Shown: positions 1 through 11,956, counted from the first letter of the stretch. The stretch is 64,000 bases of DNA from Streptomyces altiplanensis (GCA_003719395.1 RHMC01000005.1:1-64000), one strand, 5' to 3'. Program-made: numbers and translations. The notes: generated by a model from the sequence alone, not told the origin.

Positions 1-867
1 TGCCCGGCCCGTCCGGCGACTGGGGCCCGGGGTCCGGGGCCGCGCCCTGGACCGCGCCCGGACCGGCGCGCCGCGCAGCACATGCCGCACCCCCACGGCG
101 TACAGCACCAGTCCCACGGCGAGCCCCGAGCCGGCGCCGAAGCATACGGTCGGGACGTAGTCGAGCGGCTTCAGCTGCACGGTCTGCGCGGCGTACCAGC
201 GCACGCACCGGTGGACGACGCCCAGCAGCACGCACAGCGCGACCAGCCCCCCGGCCGCCCACCTCCCGCGCGCGTCCAGCAGCGGTACGGAGGCGGGGGC
301 GGGGCCGTCCGGCCGGCGCCGCAGCGCCGAGACCGTGAACCACACGATCACCGCGAGGGCGACGGCCGAGCCGCCGTACTGCGCGTACCAGTACACCGGG
401 AAGCCGGCGACGGCCTCACCGAGCACCGGCAGGGCCTTCGTGCCCCATCGGTCGAGATGCGTGAAGGTGTCCCAGAAGACGTGTGTGCACGCGCCGATGA
501 CCGCCGAGAGGAAGAACCGCCAGGCGAGGGAGGGGAGTCGCGTCCCGTTCCAGTCCTGGCCGCGCACGAAGCCGTGGAAGCGGGCCTGCCGGTGGCGCGG
601 CACCAGGGCCAGCAGGGGTTCCCGCAGCAGCAGCCACAGACCCACGAGCGCCGCCGTGATGAACACGTCGACGGTGACGAGGCCCGGCAGGGAGTGGGTG
701 ACGTCTCCGAAGGCCATCGCGGCCGGGGCGGCGGTGGCCGCGAAATAGGTCATGTCCGGCGCGAACGACCCGGCGACGAGCGCCGATGCGAGCAACGGCC
801 CGCGCGCGGTACCGTCCCGTCGAATGCCCGGCAGTACGGCCGCAGCATGGCTGAGTGTGAACGGCAA
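1..867 (-). CDS. DUF4184 family integral membrane protein (3' end off the window)
   Basis: The reading frame on the minus strand is open from a TTG at 867 to the window edge (289 codons). It begins MPFTLSHAAAVLP, the typical start of DUF4184 proteins, followed by several hydrophobic membrane segments. A short histidine/aspartate motif (HVFWDTFTH) sits near residue 110. TTG is preferred over the GTG at 873 because AAGGGG sits at the right distance and the family starts with MPFTLSH. Function is unknown; the family is sometimes compared with membrane-bound metal-dependent hydrolases, which is inference only. It is divergent from the transglycosylase gene. The C-terminus is missing from the window. 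Confidence 0.85.
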   Translation of the reverse strand, partial: MPFTLSHAAAVLPGIRRDGTARGPLLASALVAGSFAPDMTYFAATAAPAAMAFGDVTHSLPGLVTVDVFITAALVGLWLLLREPLLALVPRHRQARFHGFVRGQDWNGTRLPSLAWRFFLSAVIGACTHVFWDTFTHLDRWGTKALPVLGEAVAGFPVYWYAQYGGSAVALAVIVWFTVSALRRRPDGPAPASVPLLDARGRWAAGGLVALCVLLGVVHRCVRWYAAQTVQLKPLDYVPTVCFGAGSGLAVGLVLYAVGVRHVLRGAPVRARSRARPRTPGPSRRTGRA

Positions 868-1055
868 AAGCACCCCTTGGTCCGCTTCTGATCGATGGCG
901 ATCAGTATGCCGTTTTGTGTTCCGAGATGAATTTCCGTGAACAACCGGTAATAAGGCGACGGCGGCCGGTGTTCCGGCGCCGGTAGTTGTCGTAGTGTCG
1001 CCTGAGTCCTCGCGCTGGGGAGCGCGAACAGCCGTTGACGGGAGGGGCCAGACGT

Positions 1056-2930
1056 ATGGCAGCGCAATTCGGTCGCAGGCTGCGCAAAGGGGCGACAGCC
1101 ACCACGGTGGCGGCGCTCGTAGTGGCGGCGCTCTCCGCCTCGCAGGCACCGGGCAGCACGTTGGGGCCCGCCGACGAGAGAGCCGCGAAGGCGACCGAAC
1201 CCCCCGGCACCCCGGTGACGGGCGACTCGCCGTACTTCACCGATCTGCGCCCCTGAACACCCCGAACAAACCGGGCACTTCGATCGATCTCCCCGTCATC
1301 ACCGGCCCGGCGGAAGCAGGCATACCCGCCACGGTCCTGGCCGCGTACAAGCGGGCGGAAGGGACCGTCAAGGGCACCGACCCCGGCTGCCGCCTCCCGT
1401 GGCAGCTGCTCGCCGCGATCGGCAAGGTCGAGTCGGGCCAGGCGCGCGGCGGCCGGGTCGACGACGACGGAACGACGCTGACACCGATCCTCGGCCCGCA
1501 GCTCAACGGCGTCGGCTTCGCCAACATCTCCGACACCGACAACGGCGCGTACGACGGCGATTCGACGCACGACCGCGCGGTCGGTCCGATGCAGTTCATC
1601 CCGTCCACCTGGGCGGCCTGGGGCCAGGACGGCAACGCCGACGGCCGCAAGGACCCGAACAACATCTACGACGCGGCCCTCGCCGCCGGCCGCTACCTCT
1701 GCGCCCACGACCGCGACCTGTCCGTCCAGGCCGATCTCGACCGGGCGATCCTCGGCTACAACCGCTCGCGGGAGTACCTGCGTACGGTCATGTCCTGGTT
1801 CGACTACTACCGGCGCGGCAGCCACGAGGTGCCGGACGGCTCCGGAGTCCTGCCGGGCAGCAGCGAACCCGACAGCCACGGCAGCGGCAGTGGCAGTGGC
1901 AGTGGCAGTGGCAGTGGAAACGGCAGCGGCCTGCCCGCAGTTCCCGGCGGGACGACTCCGCCGGCCGGCCCGGGCACTCCGGGAACCGGTGGCACTCCGG
2001 CCCCGCCGACGACGCAGCCGGCGACGCCGCCCCCGACGACCCCGCCGACGTTCTCCGAGTCCGCCGACGGCAGCCCCCCGCACGACCCCGCCGACCGTCT
2101 CCGACTCCGCCGACGCAGCCCCCGGCCCCGGCACCCGTCACCGCCTTGGAGCGGCTCGGCACCGCGACCGTGACCGCGACCGAGGGCGAGAAGTTCATTC
2201 ACCGGCTGGCGTACGGGCAAGACCTCCGCGGGCAAGGTGGTGGTGGGCGCCCCGGGTCCAGTTCCAGATCGCCGGCGACACGGACGCGCGCTTCCCCGGC
2301 GCCCGGACCCGCTTCACCGTCACCACCGGCGCCGACGGCATCGCCACCGCCCCCACGCTCGGCGCGGGCGGGCGGACGGGCACGTTCACCGTGCGCGCCA
2401 AGGCGCTGGGCACCAGCGCCCCCGCCGCGAACTTCGGCGCCGACGTCAAGGCCAAGCCGCGCCGGCGCGCGGTCCGACGCGCTGGTCCGCACCTCCGACA
2501 AGGAGCTCAAGGCCGAGACCGGCGGTTCCTTCGCCGACCCGGTCGAGGTGAAGGCGACGTACAAGGGCAGGGCCGCGGCGGGTGTCGCAGTGACCGCGAC
2601 GATGGTCACGGGTGACGCCGGCGTCCGCGGAGAACGACAAGGGCCCGTACTTCAAGGGCGCCGACGGCAAGGCGGTCCGCACCCTGACCGCGCTCAGGAC
2701 GGACGCCGACGGCCTGGTGGCCCTTCCGAAGGTCTACGCCGACGGCAACGCGGGAACGTACGAGCTGCGTCTCACCACCGCCGACGGTGTGGTCCTCACG
2801 GTCGAACTGACCGTCACCGCGGCCACCACCGCACCGTCGACCGATCCGTCGACCGATCCGTCGACCGATGACGACCGACCCGTCGACGACCCCCTCCGCT
2901 CTCTCCTCCTCCTCCACCCCCACCGCGTAA
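1056..2930 (+). CDS. Secreted lytic-transglycosylase-like protein with Gly/Ser and Pro-rich linkers and Ig-like C-terminus (frame broken)
   Basis: It starts at ATG 1056 with a basic n-region and hydrophobic stretch (signal peptide, about 35 residues). A transglycosylase SLT-type domain follows at about residues 80-270, with LPWQLLAAIGKVESG (catalytic-Glu helix), AVGPMQFIPSTWAAWG and a C-terminal LGYNRSREYL motif. A (GS)n linker, a Thr/Pro-rich linker and an Ig-like domain (FQIAGDTDARFPG, TGTFTVRAKA, ELRLTTADGVVLTVEL) complete it. Predicted role: cleavage of peptidoglycan outside the membrane. The frame shifts at about 1254, 2090, 2215, 2238, 2457, 2617 and 2875. Each is repaired by one base in a G or C run, after which the protein ends TTPSALSSSSTPTA at TAA 2928. 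These look like sequence errors, but a decayed gene cannot be excluded. Confidence 0.75.
1881..1917 (+). repeat. Short tandem repeat (GGCAGT)n encoding Gly-Ser linker
   Basis: Six-base units GGCAGT/GGCAGC are repeated about six times in frame and encode a Gly-Ser linker between the transglycosylase domain and the Pro/Thr-rich stretch. Such repeats vary in copy number by slippage and also tend to be miscounted in assemblies. Confidence 0.85.
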
Positions 2931-3113
2931 CCGCTCCCCGGCCCTGCCGCCGCTGCCCCCGCCCGGACCGTGTTCCGGGCGGGGCAGCGGCACGTCACCC
3001 GAATCCGCCGGGCGACCCGGCCGACGGCGTCGCCCCTGGAGATGAGATCTCGTCAACGCCTGATCCGAGCACCAGAGTTGTACGATCGCGGGCAACGGAC
3101 CCGGGGGAGGGGC

Positions 3114-4084
3114 ATGGCTGCCATCGTCGTCGTGCACGGCATCGGAAAGCAGTACCTGGGGGCCCACACCCTGCATCGCGGTATCGCCTCCGCCGTGCTC
3201 GACGGCCTGAGACTCGCCGGCGGACCGGAGCTGACCCCCGAGGACGTCGGCGTCGCCTTCTACGGCCACTGCTTCCGGCCTTCCGGTGCGACGGCCGTGA
3301 AAGGCGAACCCGCGCCCCGCGCGCGTGACGTCACCGATCCGCTGGAGACGGAGCTGCTGCTCGCCTGGTGGGCGGAGGCGGCCCGGCTGGAACCGGACCG
3401 GGTTCCTCCGCCGCCGGCACCGCGCAACGCCGCCCGCCCCGGGAAGGCCGCCACCCCGGTCGCCGTGCAGCGCGCGCTGCACGCGCTCAGCCGCTCGCGT
3501 TTCTTCGCCCGCACCGCCGACCGTTTCCTCCTCGGGGTCCTCTCCCAGGTCCGCCGCTACCTCACCGAGCCCGGCGTACGGGAACGCGTCCAGTGCGAGA
3601 TCGAGGCGGCGGTCACGCCCGGCACCCGGGTCCTCGTGGGGCACTCCCTCGGTTCGGTCGTCGCGTACGAAGCGCTGTGCGCGCATCCGGAGTGGCAGAT
3701 CCCGACGCTGGTGACGGTCGGTTCACCGCTGGGCATCCCCCGCCTCGTCTTCGACCGGCTGCTCCCCGGGCCGGCCGCGGGGGAGGGGCACTGGCCCGCC
3801 GGGGTCCGTGACTGGACCAACGTCTGCGACCGCCGTGACGTGGTCGCTCTGGCCAAGCGCCTTGCTCCGCTGTTCCCGGGCGGCCCTCGCCCCGTCCAGG
3901 ACGTCCTCGTGGACAACGGCTGGCAGGCCCACTCCATCGAGCACCACCTCACCGCCGCCGAAACGGGCGCGGCGCTGGCGGCGGGGCTGGTGGCCGGGGA
4001 GCCAGAGGACGCCGGCGAGGCAGAGGACGCCAGGGGGGACAGAGGACGCCGGGGGGGACAGAGGCAGCGGGGGCGGCGGGCTGA
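3114..4084 (+). CDS. Alpha/beta hydrolase (esterase/lipase-like), partner of the caspase protein
   Basis: ATG 3114 follows a GGGGGAGGGG ribosome site. The protein begins MAAIVVVHGIGKQY (oxyanion-side HG motif). It has the nucleophile elbow GHSLGS at about residue 175, a later Asp in CDRRDVVAL at about 242, and a His in HSIEHHLT at about 280, giving a plausible Ser-Asp-His triad. There is no signal peptide, so it is probably cytoplasmic. The C-terminus is an acidic, Gly-rich, repetitive tail (EDA/GGTEDA units). Two apparent one-base insertions there (near 4032 and 4052) hide the TGA at 4082, which sits 4 bases before the ATG of the caspase gene, so the two genes are translationally linked. The substrate is unknown; it may be the second effector of the cassette. 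Confidence 0.75.
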
Positions 4085-4088
4085 CGCG

Positions 4089-7000
4089 ATGTGGCGCTTC
4101 GGAAAAGGTCCGCAGACTGATCGTGGTCGGTGGCACGTCCCGGTACGAACACCACGAGGAACTCCCGGCCGTGTCCGGTGACCTCGACGCCGTCACCGCC
4201 CTCTTCGAGGGTCTCGGTTACGAGTCCGGCGGCCGGCTGCACGACCGCAGCGCGGACGGCTTCCGGCGCGAGCTCTCCGACTGGGCCGCCTCGCAGGACC
4301 GTACCGAGGACGCCCTCGTCCTGTACTACAGCGGCCACGGAGACCACGACCACGACCGGCATTACCTCCTGTTCCGCGACAGCCGCACCGACCGTCTCAC
4401 CGGCACCGCCCTCGCCACCGAAGACATCGCCCGCACGGTCACGGAGTGCGGATTCGAACGACTCCTGCTGATCGTCGACACCTGCTACGCGGGGCAGGGC
4501 GGCCTCGATGCCGCCCGCCGCATCGCGACCGGCCTCGCAGGCGGCTCAGTACCACCCGCCGCCGAAGCGGAGCGCCTCGCCGCCTTCTGCGTCATCGCGG
4601 CGGCCCGGGCCCGGGACGAGGCTGTCGACGGCGCGTTCACCCGGGCACTGACCGAAGCGGTCGACGACCTCACGGTCGGCGGACCCCGTCAGCCCAAGCT
4701 CTACCTGGAGCAGGTCGTCGACCGCGTCAACGAAAGCCTGCGCAGGCACAGTCCGCACCAGTACGCGGCTCTCGGCATCCTGCCGTCGGGGGAGGGCTAC
4801 CCCTTCTTCCCCAATCCGCGGTACGTGCCGGACCTTCCGCACGCGGTGATGGACCTCGCCGAACAGAGCACGTGGTCCAGCGCCGAGGGGCGTCGCCGCC
4901 GCGCCGAACTCCAGTCCCACTTCGGCCCCCGGGGCCGGGGAACGGACGGCATCGGGGGCGTGGCTCCTACTTCACGGGCCGTCTCGCGGCTCTGGGCGCA
5001 CTGTCGTCCTGGCTCGACGGCGACTCCGCGGAACTGGGCCGCTGCGTCGTCGTGACCGGGAGCGCGGGCGTCGGCAAGTCTTCGCTCCTCGGCCGTACGG
5101 TGCTGCTCGCGGACCCGGTGCACCGGCAGGCCCTGACCGATGTGCCGACCGCCGTGCCACCGCCGCGCGCCAGGATCGATGCCGCGATCCACGCCCGCCA
5201 CCGCGTGCTCGAAGAGATCGCGGCGGGCATCGCGGACGCCGCCGGGCTCGACGACGGACCCACCCCCGGTCCGTCCTCGAAGCACTCGCTGGAAGAACCG
5301 AGCCGCTGACCCTCGTCATCGACGCTCTCGACGAGGCCGGGCCCGCCGCGGGAGGCACCGAGCCCCTCCGTGTCGCAGGGTCCTTCCTGCATCCGCTGTC
5401 ACAGATCCCCTGCGTACGCCTCCTTGTCGGCACCCGGCCGCATGTCGTCGGTGCCCTCGGACCGGAGCTCACGGCGCTCGACCTGGACGACTCCCGCTGG
5501 ATCGGCCTCCACGACATCGAGCACTACGCGCGCAAGCTCCTCCTCGCGCCGGACGGTCCGGGCAGCACCGGCCCCTACCGCGAAGGGGAGACGGCCGCCA
5601 TCGCCCGGGAGGTCGCGCGCCGGGCCGGGCACAACTTCCTCGTGGCGCGGCTGACCGCACGTGCGCTGGCCCACGGCGCGCAGTTGCCGGTGCCGGTGCC
5701 GGTGCCGGTGCCGGTGCCGGTGCCTGGCGGCGCCGGCTGCCCCCGCTCGCCGTGTCGTCCGCCCGCCCGGCCGGCCCGGTCTTCCGCTGGGCGCTCCACG
5801 AACAGCTGGGAGAACAGGAGCAGCGGGGCCGGCCCTGCTCGGCGCGCTCGCGTTCAGCCGAGGGACCCGGGCTGCCGGCCGGCGCGGTCTGGCGGGCCAT
5901 GGCCTCGCGCTCACCGGTGACGTCGTGAGCGCCGACGACATCCGCTGGATCCTCGGAGCCGCGAACGCGCACCTCGTCGAGGACGTGGACCGCACGGGCC
6001 GTTCCGTCTACCGGCTCTACCACGAGTCGGTCGCCGACGAGCTGCGCGAGGAACTGTGCGAGGCGCCCCACGGGGCACCGCACGACGTGCCGGGCACGAA
6101 GGCCGCCGGAGCCACGGCCGGGCGGGTGGCCCGGGCGCTCCTGGGCCTCGTGCGGCGGGCGCGGACGGCAGCGGCCGGAACTGGCCGCCGCCGACCCCTA
6201 CCTCCTCGACCACCTGCCGACGCACGCGGCGGACGGCGCTGCTCGACGAGCTCGTGCCCGACCCGCTGTTCCTCGTCGACGTGGACCAGGACACACTGCG
6301 CCGGGCGCTGCCCGGGGTCCGTACGCCGCAGGCCGTCGCCGTACGCAGCGCCTACGAGCGCATCGCCCCGCGCCTCGTGGCGGAACCGGACGCGGGCGCG
6401 CGGGCCGCCCTGCTCCGGCTCACGGCGCTGGAGGTCCACAACGAGGAGCTCGCCGACGCCGCGCTGTCCCGGGTGCCCGCACAGCCGTGGGTGGCGGAGT
6501 GGGCCTTCGTCCCCAGTGCGCCGTATCCGCACCGCTCGGTCGGGAACTTCCCCGGAGGCGTCAACCGGCTCGTGCTCCTCGACTGTGCGGGCCGCAGGAC
6601 GCTGGTGACCCAGGAGGGAAACCTGGACCTCAGGGTCTGGGACACGGAGACCTGCGAGTTCCTGGGCCGCCTTCCGCAGCCACCGGAGACGCACGGCCGG
6701 TACGTCTCCGCAATGGCGACGTGCCCCGGGGGCCGTGGGGGGTGGCTGCTGATCGCAGTGTCCGAAGGGCCGTCGGGGCAGGTCACGGTGTGGGACGTCG
6801 GCCGGCGCGGCCGCTGGGGAAGCACGGTGGAGACCGCCACCGAGGCCGTCGCCCTGGCGAGCCTCGGCGACACCCTGGTGGCGGCGCTGGTGACCCACGA
6901 AGGGGGCGTCCTGCTCGTCGACATGCGGGACGGGACCGAGCTGTGCAGGCTGACCGTGGAGCAGGCGGAACAGGCGGAGCAGCCGCCGGCCCCCGAAGGG

Positions 7001-8562
7001 ACCCAGCCGCGCACCCAGCTCCGCAGCTGGGTCGCCATGGACGTGCACGGGGGCAGCCTGGTGGTCGCCGCCGTGTTCGGCGAATTCGTGGGCGGCCAGG
7101 AGTCCGGCGGCAGAGTGTGGAAGTGGACCGTGCGCCCGGACGACGGATGGCGTCGGGCGGACGCGCGCTCCTGGTGTGTGCGGGGCAGGCACGTCATGGA
7201 CCTCGTCGTCCACCGGGGACAGGTGCTCGCGGCGACCATGGATCCCCAACTGGAGTACCTGCGGACGCCGGTGGACGCCCTGGTCGAGTACGACGGGGGC
7301 TGCCAGGAGTGGACCTGCCGTTCGAGCACGGGGCTGGTGGGCGAGGAGCGCTTCGTTCTCTGCGGCCGGGGAATGGTCCGGCTCGCCGTCGGCTTGGACT
7401 CGGCCGAAGTGGTGGACGCGGAGGGGCACCGGCAGACGGTCCTGCACGACCGGCTGGAGACGGTGGGCGACTTCGCCGCGGTGGCCGTCGGCACGGACGA
7501 GGTGATGCTCGTGACGGGAACGCACATGCGGGGCCCGGTGTCGATGCGGGTCTTCCGGCTCGACGGTTCTCAGGCGGGCGCGGCGAAACCCCGGAGGTTC
7601 TCCGCGCTCTTCGGCATGACGCTGAGCCCGGCGCGGGTGGCCCGGCGGGAAGTGCTGGCGCTCGCCGACGACACCGCCCTGTGCCTGCTGGACCCCGGGA
7701 CCGGACAGGTGATCAGGTGGACGGCCAAACGGCGCGACGACCGGCGTCGTAGGGCGCGCGCGGCCTTCCGCTGCTGTCGCACGACTGGCGGCCGCGCCGT
7801 GGGGACCACTGGCCGGTCGGGCTGCTGGGTGCGGCACGGCGTCGTATGCGCCTGCGGAACTGCCCGCCCGGCAGGCCGTCCGTGCTGCATGTGGTCGGCG
7901 GGCCCGGGCGGGGCGCCGTACTCGCCCTGGTCGACCGGCAGCTGGTGGTCTGGTCGTGGAACGGCCGGAAGCTGTGCACGGTAGGTCTGGACGGCCTGGG
8001 CGAGAAAGTGCGCGATCTGGTGTGCGCAGCCGTCGGGGACCGGCTTTTCGCCGCGTACTGCACCAGGGAGGACGGGCTGCGCGTCCTCGAACTTCCGGCC
8101 GGAACGACAGCACTGCACCTGGAACAGACGCCCGGCTTCACTGTCGATCCGGGGATGTCGTGGCGGGGGCAGGCCGCCGGTTTCGCGCTCGGCGACTGGG
8201 AGGGCGAACCGGTCGCCGGACACCTCTCCTCGGGCAGCGGCATCAGGGTGCACCGGATCCGCGACGGCGCACCGCTGTGGAGCTGGAACCCCGGGCCGGG
8301 CACCACCCGGCACTTCAGAACGCTCCAGCTGCACCACGTGGGCGGGTGCCCGGTGGCCGTCACGGTCGGCTTCGACGACTACGTGACGCTCTTCGACATG
8401 AGGGACGACCATGAGGTGTGCCGCATCTTCATGGGCTCGGCGGTGCAGTGCCTGACCCCCCTGCCGGACGGACGCGTCGCGGTCGTCACGGACACCGGGG
8501 TCTTCTGCCTCGGCTTCCCCGGACTCAGCTCCGCCCGAGCCGCGCCTTCGTATGACGCGTAG
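4089..8562 (+). CDS. Caspase-like / STAND NTPase / beta-propeller protein (frame broken several times)
   Basis: About 1490 residues once single-base indels are corrected. Residues 1-250 form a caspase-like peptidase: the catalytic His is in YYSGHGDHD (about residue 83) and the Cys in IVDTCYAG (about 132). After YFTGR a P-loop NTPase begins, with Walker A GSAGVGKSS (about 325) and Walker B TLVIDALDEAG (about 410), the STAND/NACHT style. A helical stretch with a (PV)n repeat follows. From about 6600 to the end is a WD40-like beta-propeller (LDLRVWD, GQVTVWDV, QLVVWSWNG). Frame changes lie near 4105, 4965, 5285, 5710, 5830, 5870, 5915, 6165, 6238 and 7757. Family knowledge: caspase-NTPase-WD proteins of filamentous actinobacteria are predicted conflict/cell-death switches, with the propeller sensing, the NTPase oligomerising and the caspase cutting. 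The trigger and substrate are not inferable. The start ATG overlaps the hydrolase stop region. Confidence 0.75.
5685..5724 (+). repeat. Short tandem repeat (CCGGTG)n within the caspase/STAND gene
   Basis: About six copies of a GCCGGT/CCGGTG hexamer encode Pro-Val repeats in the region between the NTPase and the propeller. The reading frame changes by one base here, so the repeat is both a likely slippage site and a likely assembly error. Confidence 0.8.
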
Positions 8563-11086
8563 GCGCCGTCGTCGCGGGGTCCTCCGGCCACGGGTGCTTC
8601 GGGTAGCGGCCGCGCAGTTCGGACCGCACCGCGCGGTACCCGTCCCGCCAGAAGGACGCCAGGTCGGCGGTGACGGCCGCCGGACGCCCCGCCGGGGACA
8701 ACAGGTGCACCAGCACCGGCACGCCGGCCACCCGCGGCGTCTCGGCCAGCCCGAACATCTCCTGGAGCTTCACCGCCAGTACGGGCTGCTCACCGCCGTA
8801 CTCCACCCGGACCCGCGACCCGCTCGGCACCTCGATCCGCTCCGGCGCCAGCTCGTCCAGCCGGGCCGCGTCGCCGGACGCCCACGGCAGCAGCCGGTTC
8901 AGCGCCTGCCCCGCCTCGATCCGGCCGAGGTCGGCCCTCCTGCGCGCCCGTGACAGCTCCGGCTCCAGCCACGCGTCGGTACGGTCCGTGAGCGCGCGTC
9001 CGACACGTCCGGCCACGGAGCGCCCAGCACCCGGTGCAGGAAGGCGAGGCGCTCGCGCAGTCCCCGCGCGTCCCGTGTCCAGCGCAGCAGACCGAGACCC
9101 TCGCGCCGCAGGCCGTCGAGCAGCGCTTCCCGCACCCGTTCCGGATCCGGTTCCGCGAGCGCCCGTACGGTCAGTTCGACCGCCCCCAGCCGCTCCACGC
9201 GCCGCGCGACGACGTCCCCGCCCTCCCAGCGCACCTCTTCGCCGGACACGAGCAGATGCTCGGCGGCCAGTTTCGCGGTGGCCTCGTCGATGACGGCGGC
9301 GAGGCGTACGCGCGCGGAGGCGGCGTGGACGGGACGGTCGGCGACGGCGACCGCCAGCCACGGAGCGGTGCGCAGCCGGGACCCGTCGCCGAGTTCGGCC
9401 CCGGTTCCGGAGGCCATGAGGAAGGTCCCCCCGCTCCGGCCCCTGGCAACCCGCTCGGGAAACGCGAAGGCGGCCACCACTCCGGCAACGGCGTCGTCAC
9501 CACCGGCTCCGGGAGCCCCTGCCTCCGCGCCGGTGGTTCCGGACGCGCCGGAACCACCGGAACCGACGGACGCGCCGGAACCACCCGCCGCCGAAGCCAG
9601 CCGCCGCGCCTCCTGACGCCACCGGGCTCCGTACGCGTCGTTGCCGCGGCGGGCCGCGCGCCAGGCCGCGGCCAGGTCGTCGCCGTACTCCCTCGGGGGC
9701 TCCTCGCTCAGCAGGGCGACCACCTCCGCCGCCCGGCGCGCGCCGACCTCCCGCCGCGCGTCGACGAGCGCGCGCGAGCCGGGGGTGCAGGCCGAGGCGG
9801 GCCATCCGTACGCCCCGTCCGGTCGCGCGGCCGGCATCGTCCACCGCGCCGATCGCGGCCAGTACCGTGCGGGCCGCGGCCATGGCCCCGCCCGGCGGCG
9901 GGTCCAGCAGGGCGAGGCCGCTCGCGTCGGGGTCGCCCCAGCACGCCGCCTGGAGGGCGAACGCCGTCAGGTCCGCGACCTTGATCTCGGGGGAGGGGAA
10001 GCGCGCAGCCGTACGACGTCGGCCCGGTCCCAGCACCGGTAGACCACACCCGGCGCCTCCCGCCCCGCCCGCCCCGCGCGCTGCCGTGAGGCCGCCTGTG
10101 AGGCCCGTACGGTCGTGAGCGCGCTCAGCCCCCGCGCATGGTCTGTCCGGGGCTCACGCGCGAGCCCGGAGTCCACGACGACCCGCACACCGGGCACGGT
10201 CAGAGCTCGGACTCGGCCACCGAGGTCGCCAGCACCACCCTGCGCGTACCCGCGGAACCGGCCAGTACGGTGTCCTGCACCGCGGCCGGAGCCCGCCCGT
10301 GCACCTGGAGCACCTCGGCGCCGGCCCCGGACAGCTGGCCGGCCACCCGTGCGATCTCGCCCACGCCGGGCAGGAAGCACAGCACGTCGCCCTCCCGCTC
10401 GGCGAGCGCCCTGCGCACCACGGCGGCCACGTGCGACAGCAGCGCGCGGATCGTCTCGCATGCCGTGCGGCGGCCGCACCGGACGGGCCGGCGGCGCCCA
10501 CACCGTCTCCACGGGGTGCGAGACGCCCTCGGCCTCCACCACCGGCGCGCCGCCCAGCAGCCGCGCCCAGCCCTCGGCGTCCGTCGTCGCGGAGGGCGGC
10601 GAGAGCCGCAGCTCCGGCCGCAGGGCGGCCCGTACGTCGAGGAGGAACGCGGCGACGGTGTCCGCGTCCAGGTGCCGCTCGTGGCACTCGTCCAGGACGA
10701 CGACATCGGTCCCGGCGAGCTCCTGGTCGCGCTGGAGGCGCTGGAGCAGCACGCCGGTGGTCACGACCTCCACCACCGTGTCGCGCCCCACCACGCGCTC
10801 CCCGCGCACGGTGAAGCCCACGCGCCCCCCGACGCTCTCGCCCAGCAGCCATGCCATCCGCCGGGCCGCGGCCCGCGCCGCGATCCGCCGGGGCTCCGCG
10901 ACGACGACCTCCGCACCGGGCCGCCCCCCGTCGAGCAGCCCGGCCAGCACCAGCGGCACCAGCGTCGTCTTGCCCGTCCCCGGCGGCGCGCACAGCACCG
11001 CCGTCCCGTGCGCGTCCAGGGCGCGCTCCAGGGCGGGCACGGCGGTACGTACGGGCAGCTGCCCCCGGGCCGTCGGTGCGGATCAC
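8525..11086 (-). CDS. hrpB: ATP-dependent RNA helicase HrpB (DEAH/RHA type, frame broken)
   Basis: It starts at GTG 11086, five bases after the methyltransferase stop. After repair the protein is about 850 residues, the family's usual length. Walker A is APPGTGKTTLV (about residue 35), motif II is VVLDECHERHLDAD (about 125), the helicase C part contains LATSVAESEL, and the C-terminus ends with the HrpB hallmark SFWRDGYRAVRSELRGRYPKHPWPEDP-like segment (near 8560-8650). A Gly/Ser-rich insertion lies near 9500-9600. Frame changes near 11060, 10460, 10230, 10000, 9810 and 9000 look like sequencing indels. HrpB proteins are superfamily 2 helicases of unclear bacterial role. The last 38 bases overlap the caspase gene tail by tail. 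Confidence 0.85.
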
Positions 11087-11090
11087 GCCC

Positions 11091-11956
11091 CTAGTCCCGT
11101 ACGCACACGAAAATCGCCGTTCCCGGGATCAGGTTTCCCCGCAGCGGGGACCAGCCGCCCCACTCCTGGGTGTTCCAGGCGGGCCACTCCGGCTCGACGA
11201 GGTCGACCAGGCGGAAGCCGGCCGCCACCACGTCCCGTACACGGTCGCCGAGCGTTCTGTGGTGCTCCACGTAGACCGCGTGTCCCTGGTCGTCCTGCTC
11301 GACGTAGGGCGTGCGGTCGAAGTAGGAGGCGGCGACCGACAGGCCCTCGGGACCGGGCTCGTCGGGGAAGGCCCAGCGGATGGGGTGCGTGACGGAGAAG
11401 ACCCACCGCCCGCCGGGCCGCAGGACACGCCGTACCTCGCGGAAGACCTCCGCCGGGTCGGCGACGAACGGCACCGCCCCGTACGCCGAGCACGCGAGGT
11501 CGAAGGACGCGTCCCTGAAGGGCAGCGTTCCGGCGTCCGCCTGCACCAGGGGCACGCCGGAAACACCGCCGCCGATCCGCAGGGCGTGCTGGAGCTGCCG
11601 GTGCGAGAGGTCCAGGGCCACCGGGCGAGCGCCTGCGCGGCGAGCCAGCGCGAGCACTGCGCGGCGCCCGCGCCGATCTCCAGGACGTCGAGTCCTTTCA
11701 GGGACGCCGCCGGCCCCAGCAGACCGGCCGCGGCCTCGTCGAGCCCTTCCGGGCCCCATACGAAACGGTCGTCACCGAGGAACGCTCCGTGTTCGCTCTG
11801 GTACTCGTCGGCGTTGCGGTCCCACCAGCCCCGGCTGGCCCGGCTGCTCTCGGCCTCCGATGCCTGGCGCCGGGTCGCCTCCCCCTCGTCCGCGTCGTCC
11901 GGGACGTAGGTGTCGAGGACCTCGAAAGCGTCTGTGGCGTCTTTGCTGTGGCTCAT
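11091..11956 (-). CDS. Class I SAM-dependent methyltransferase
   Basis: Starting at ATG 11956 (MSHSKDATDAFEVLDTYV), the protein carries motif I VLEIGAGAAQCSRWLA (about residue 100). After a one-base deletion near 11640 it continues with VALDLS, LVQADAGTLPFRDASFDLACSAYG and LRPGGRWVFSVTHP, the standard Rossmann methyltransferase order. The substrate cannot be told; the general fold matches methyltransferase domain 11 proteins. It is upstream of hrpB in the same direction with a 4-base gap, so the two are probably co-transcribed. It is divergent from rpsA with about 360 bases between the starts. Confidence 0.8.

Noticed and set aside
82-891. Plus-strand 269-codon frame at the left end
   Set aside because: It is antisense to the DUF4184 gene, which has the proper start motif and membrane helices.
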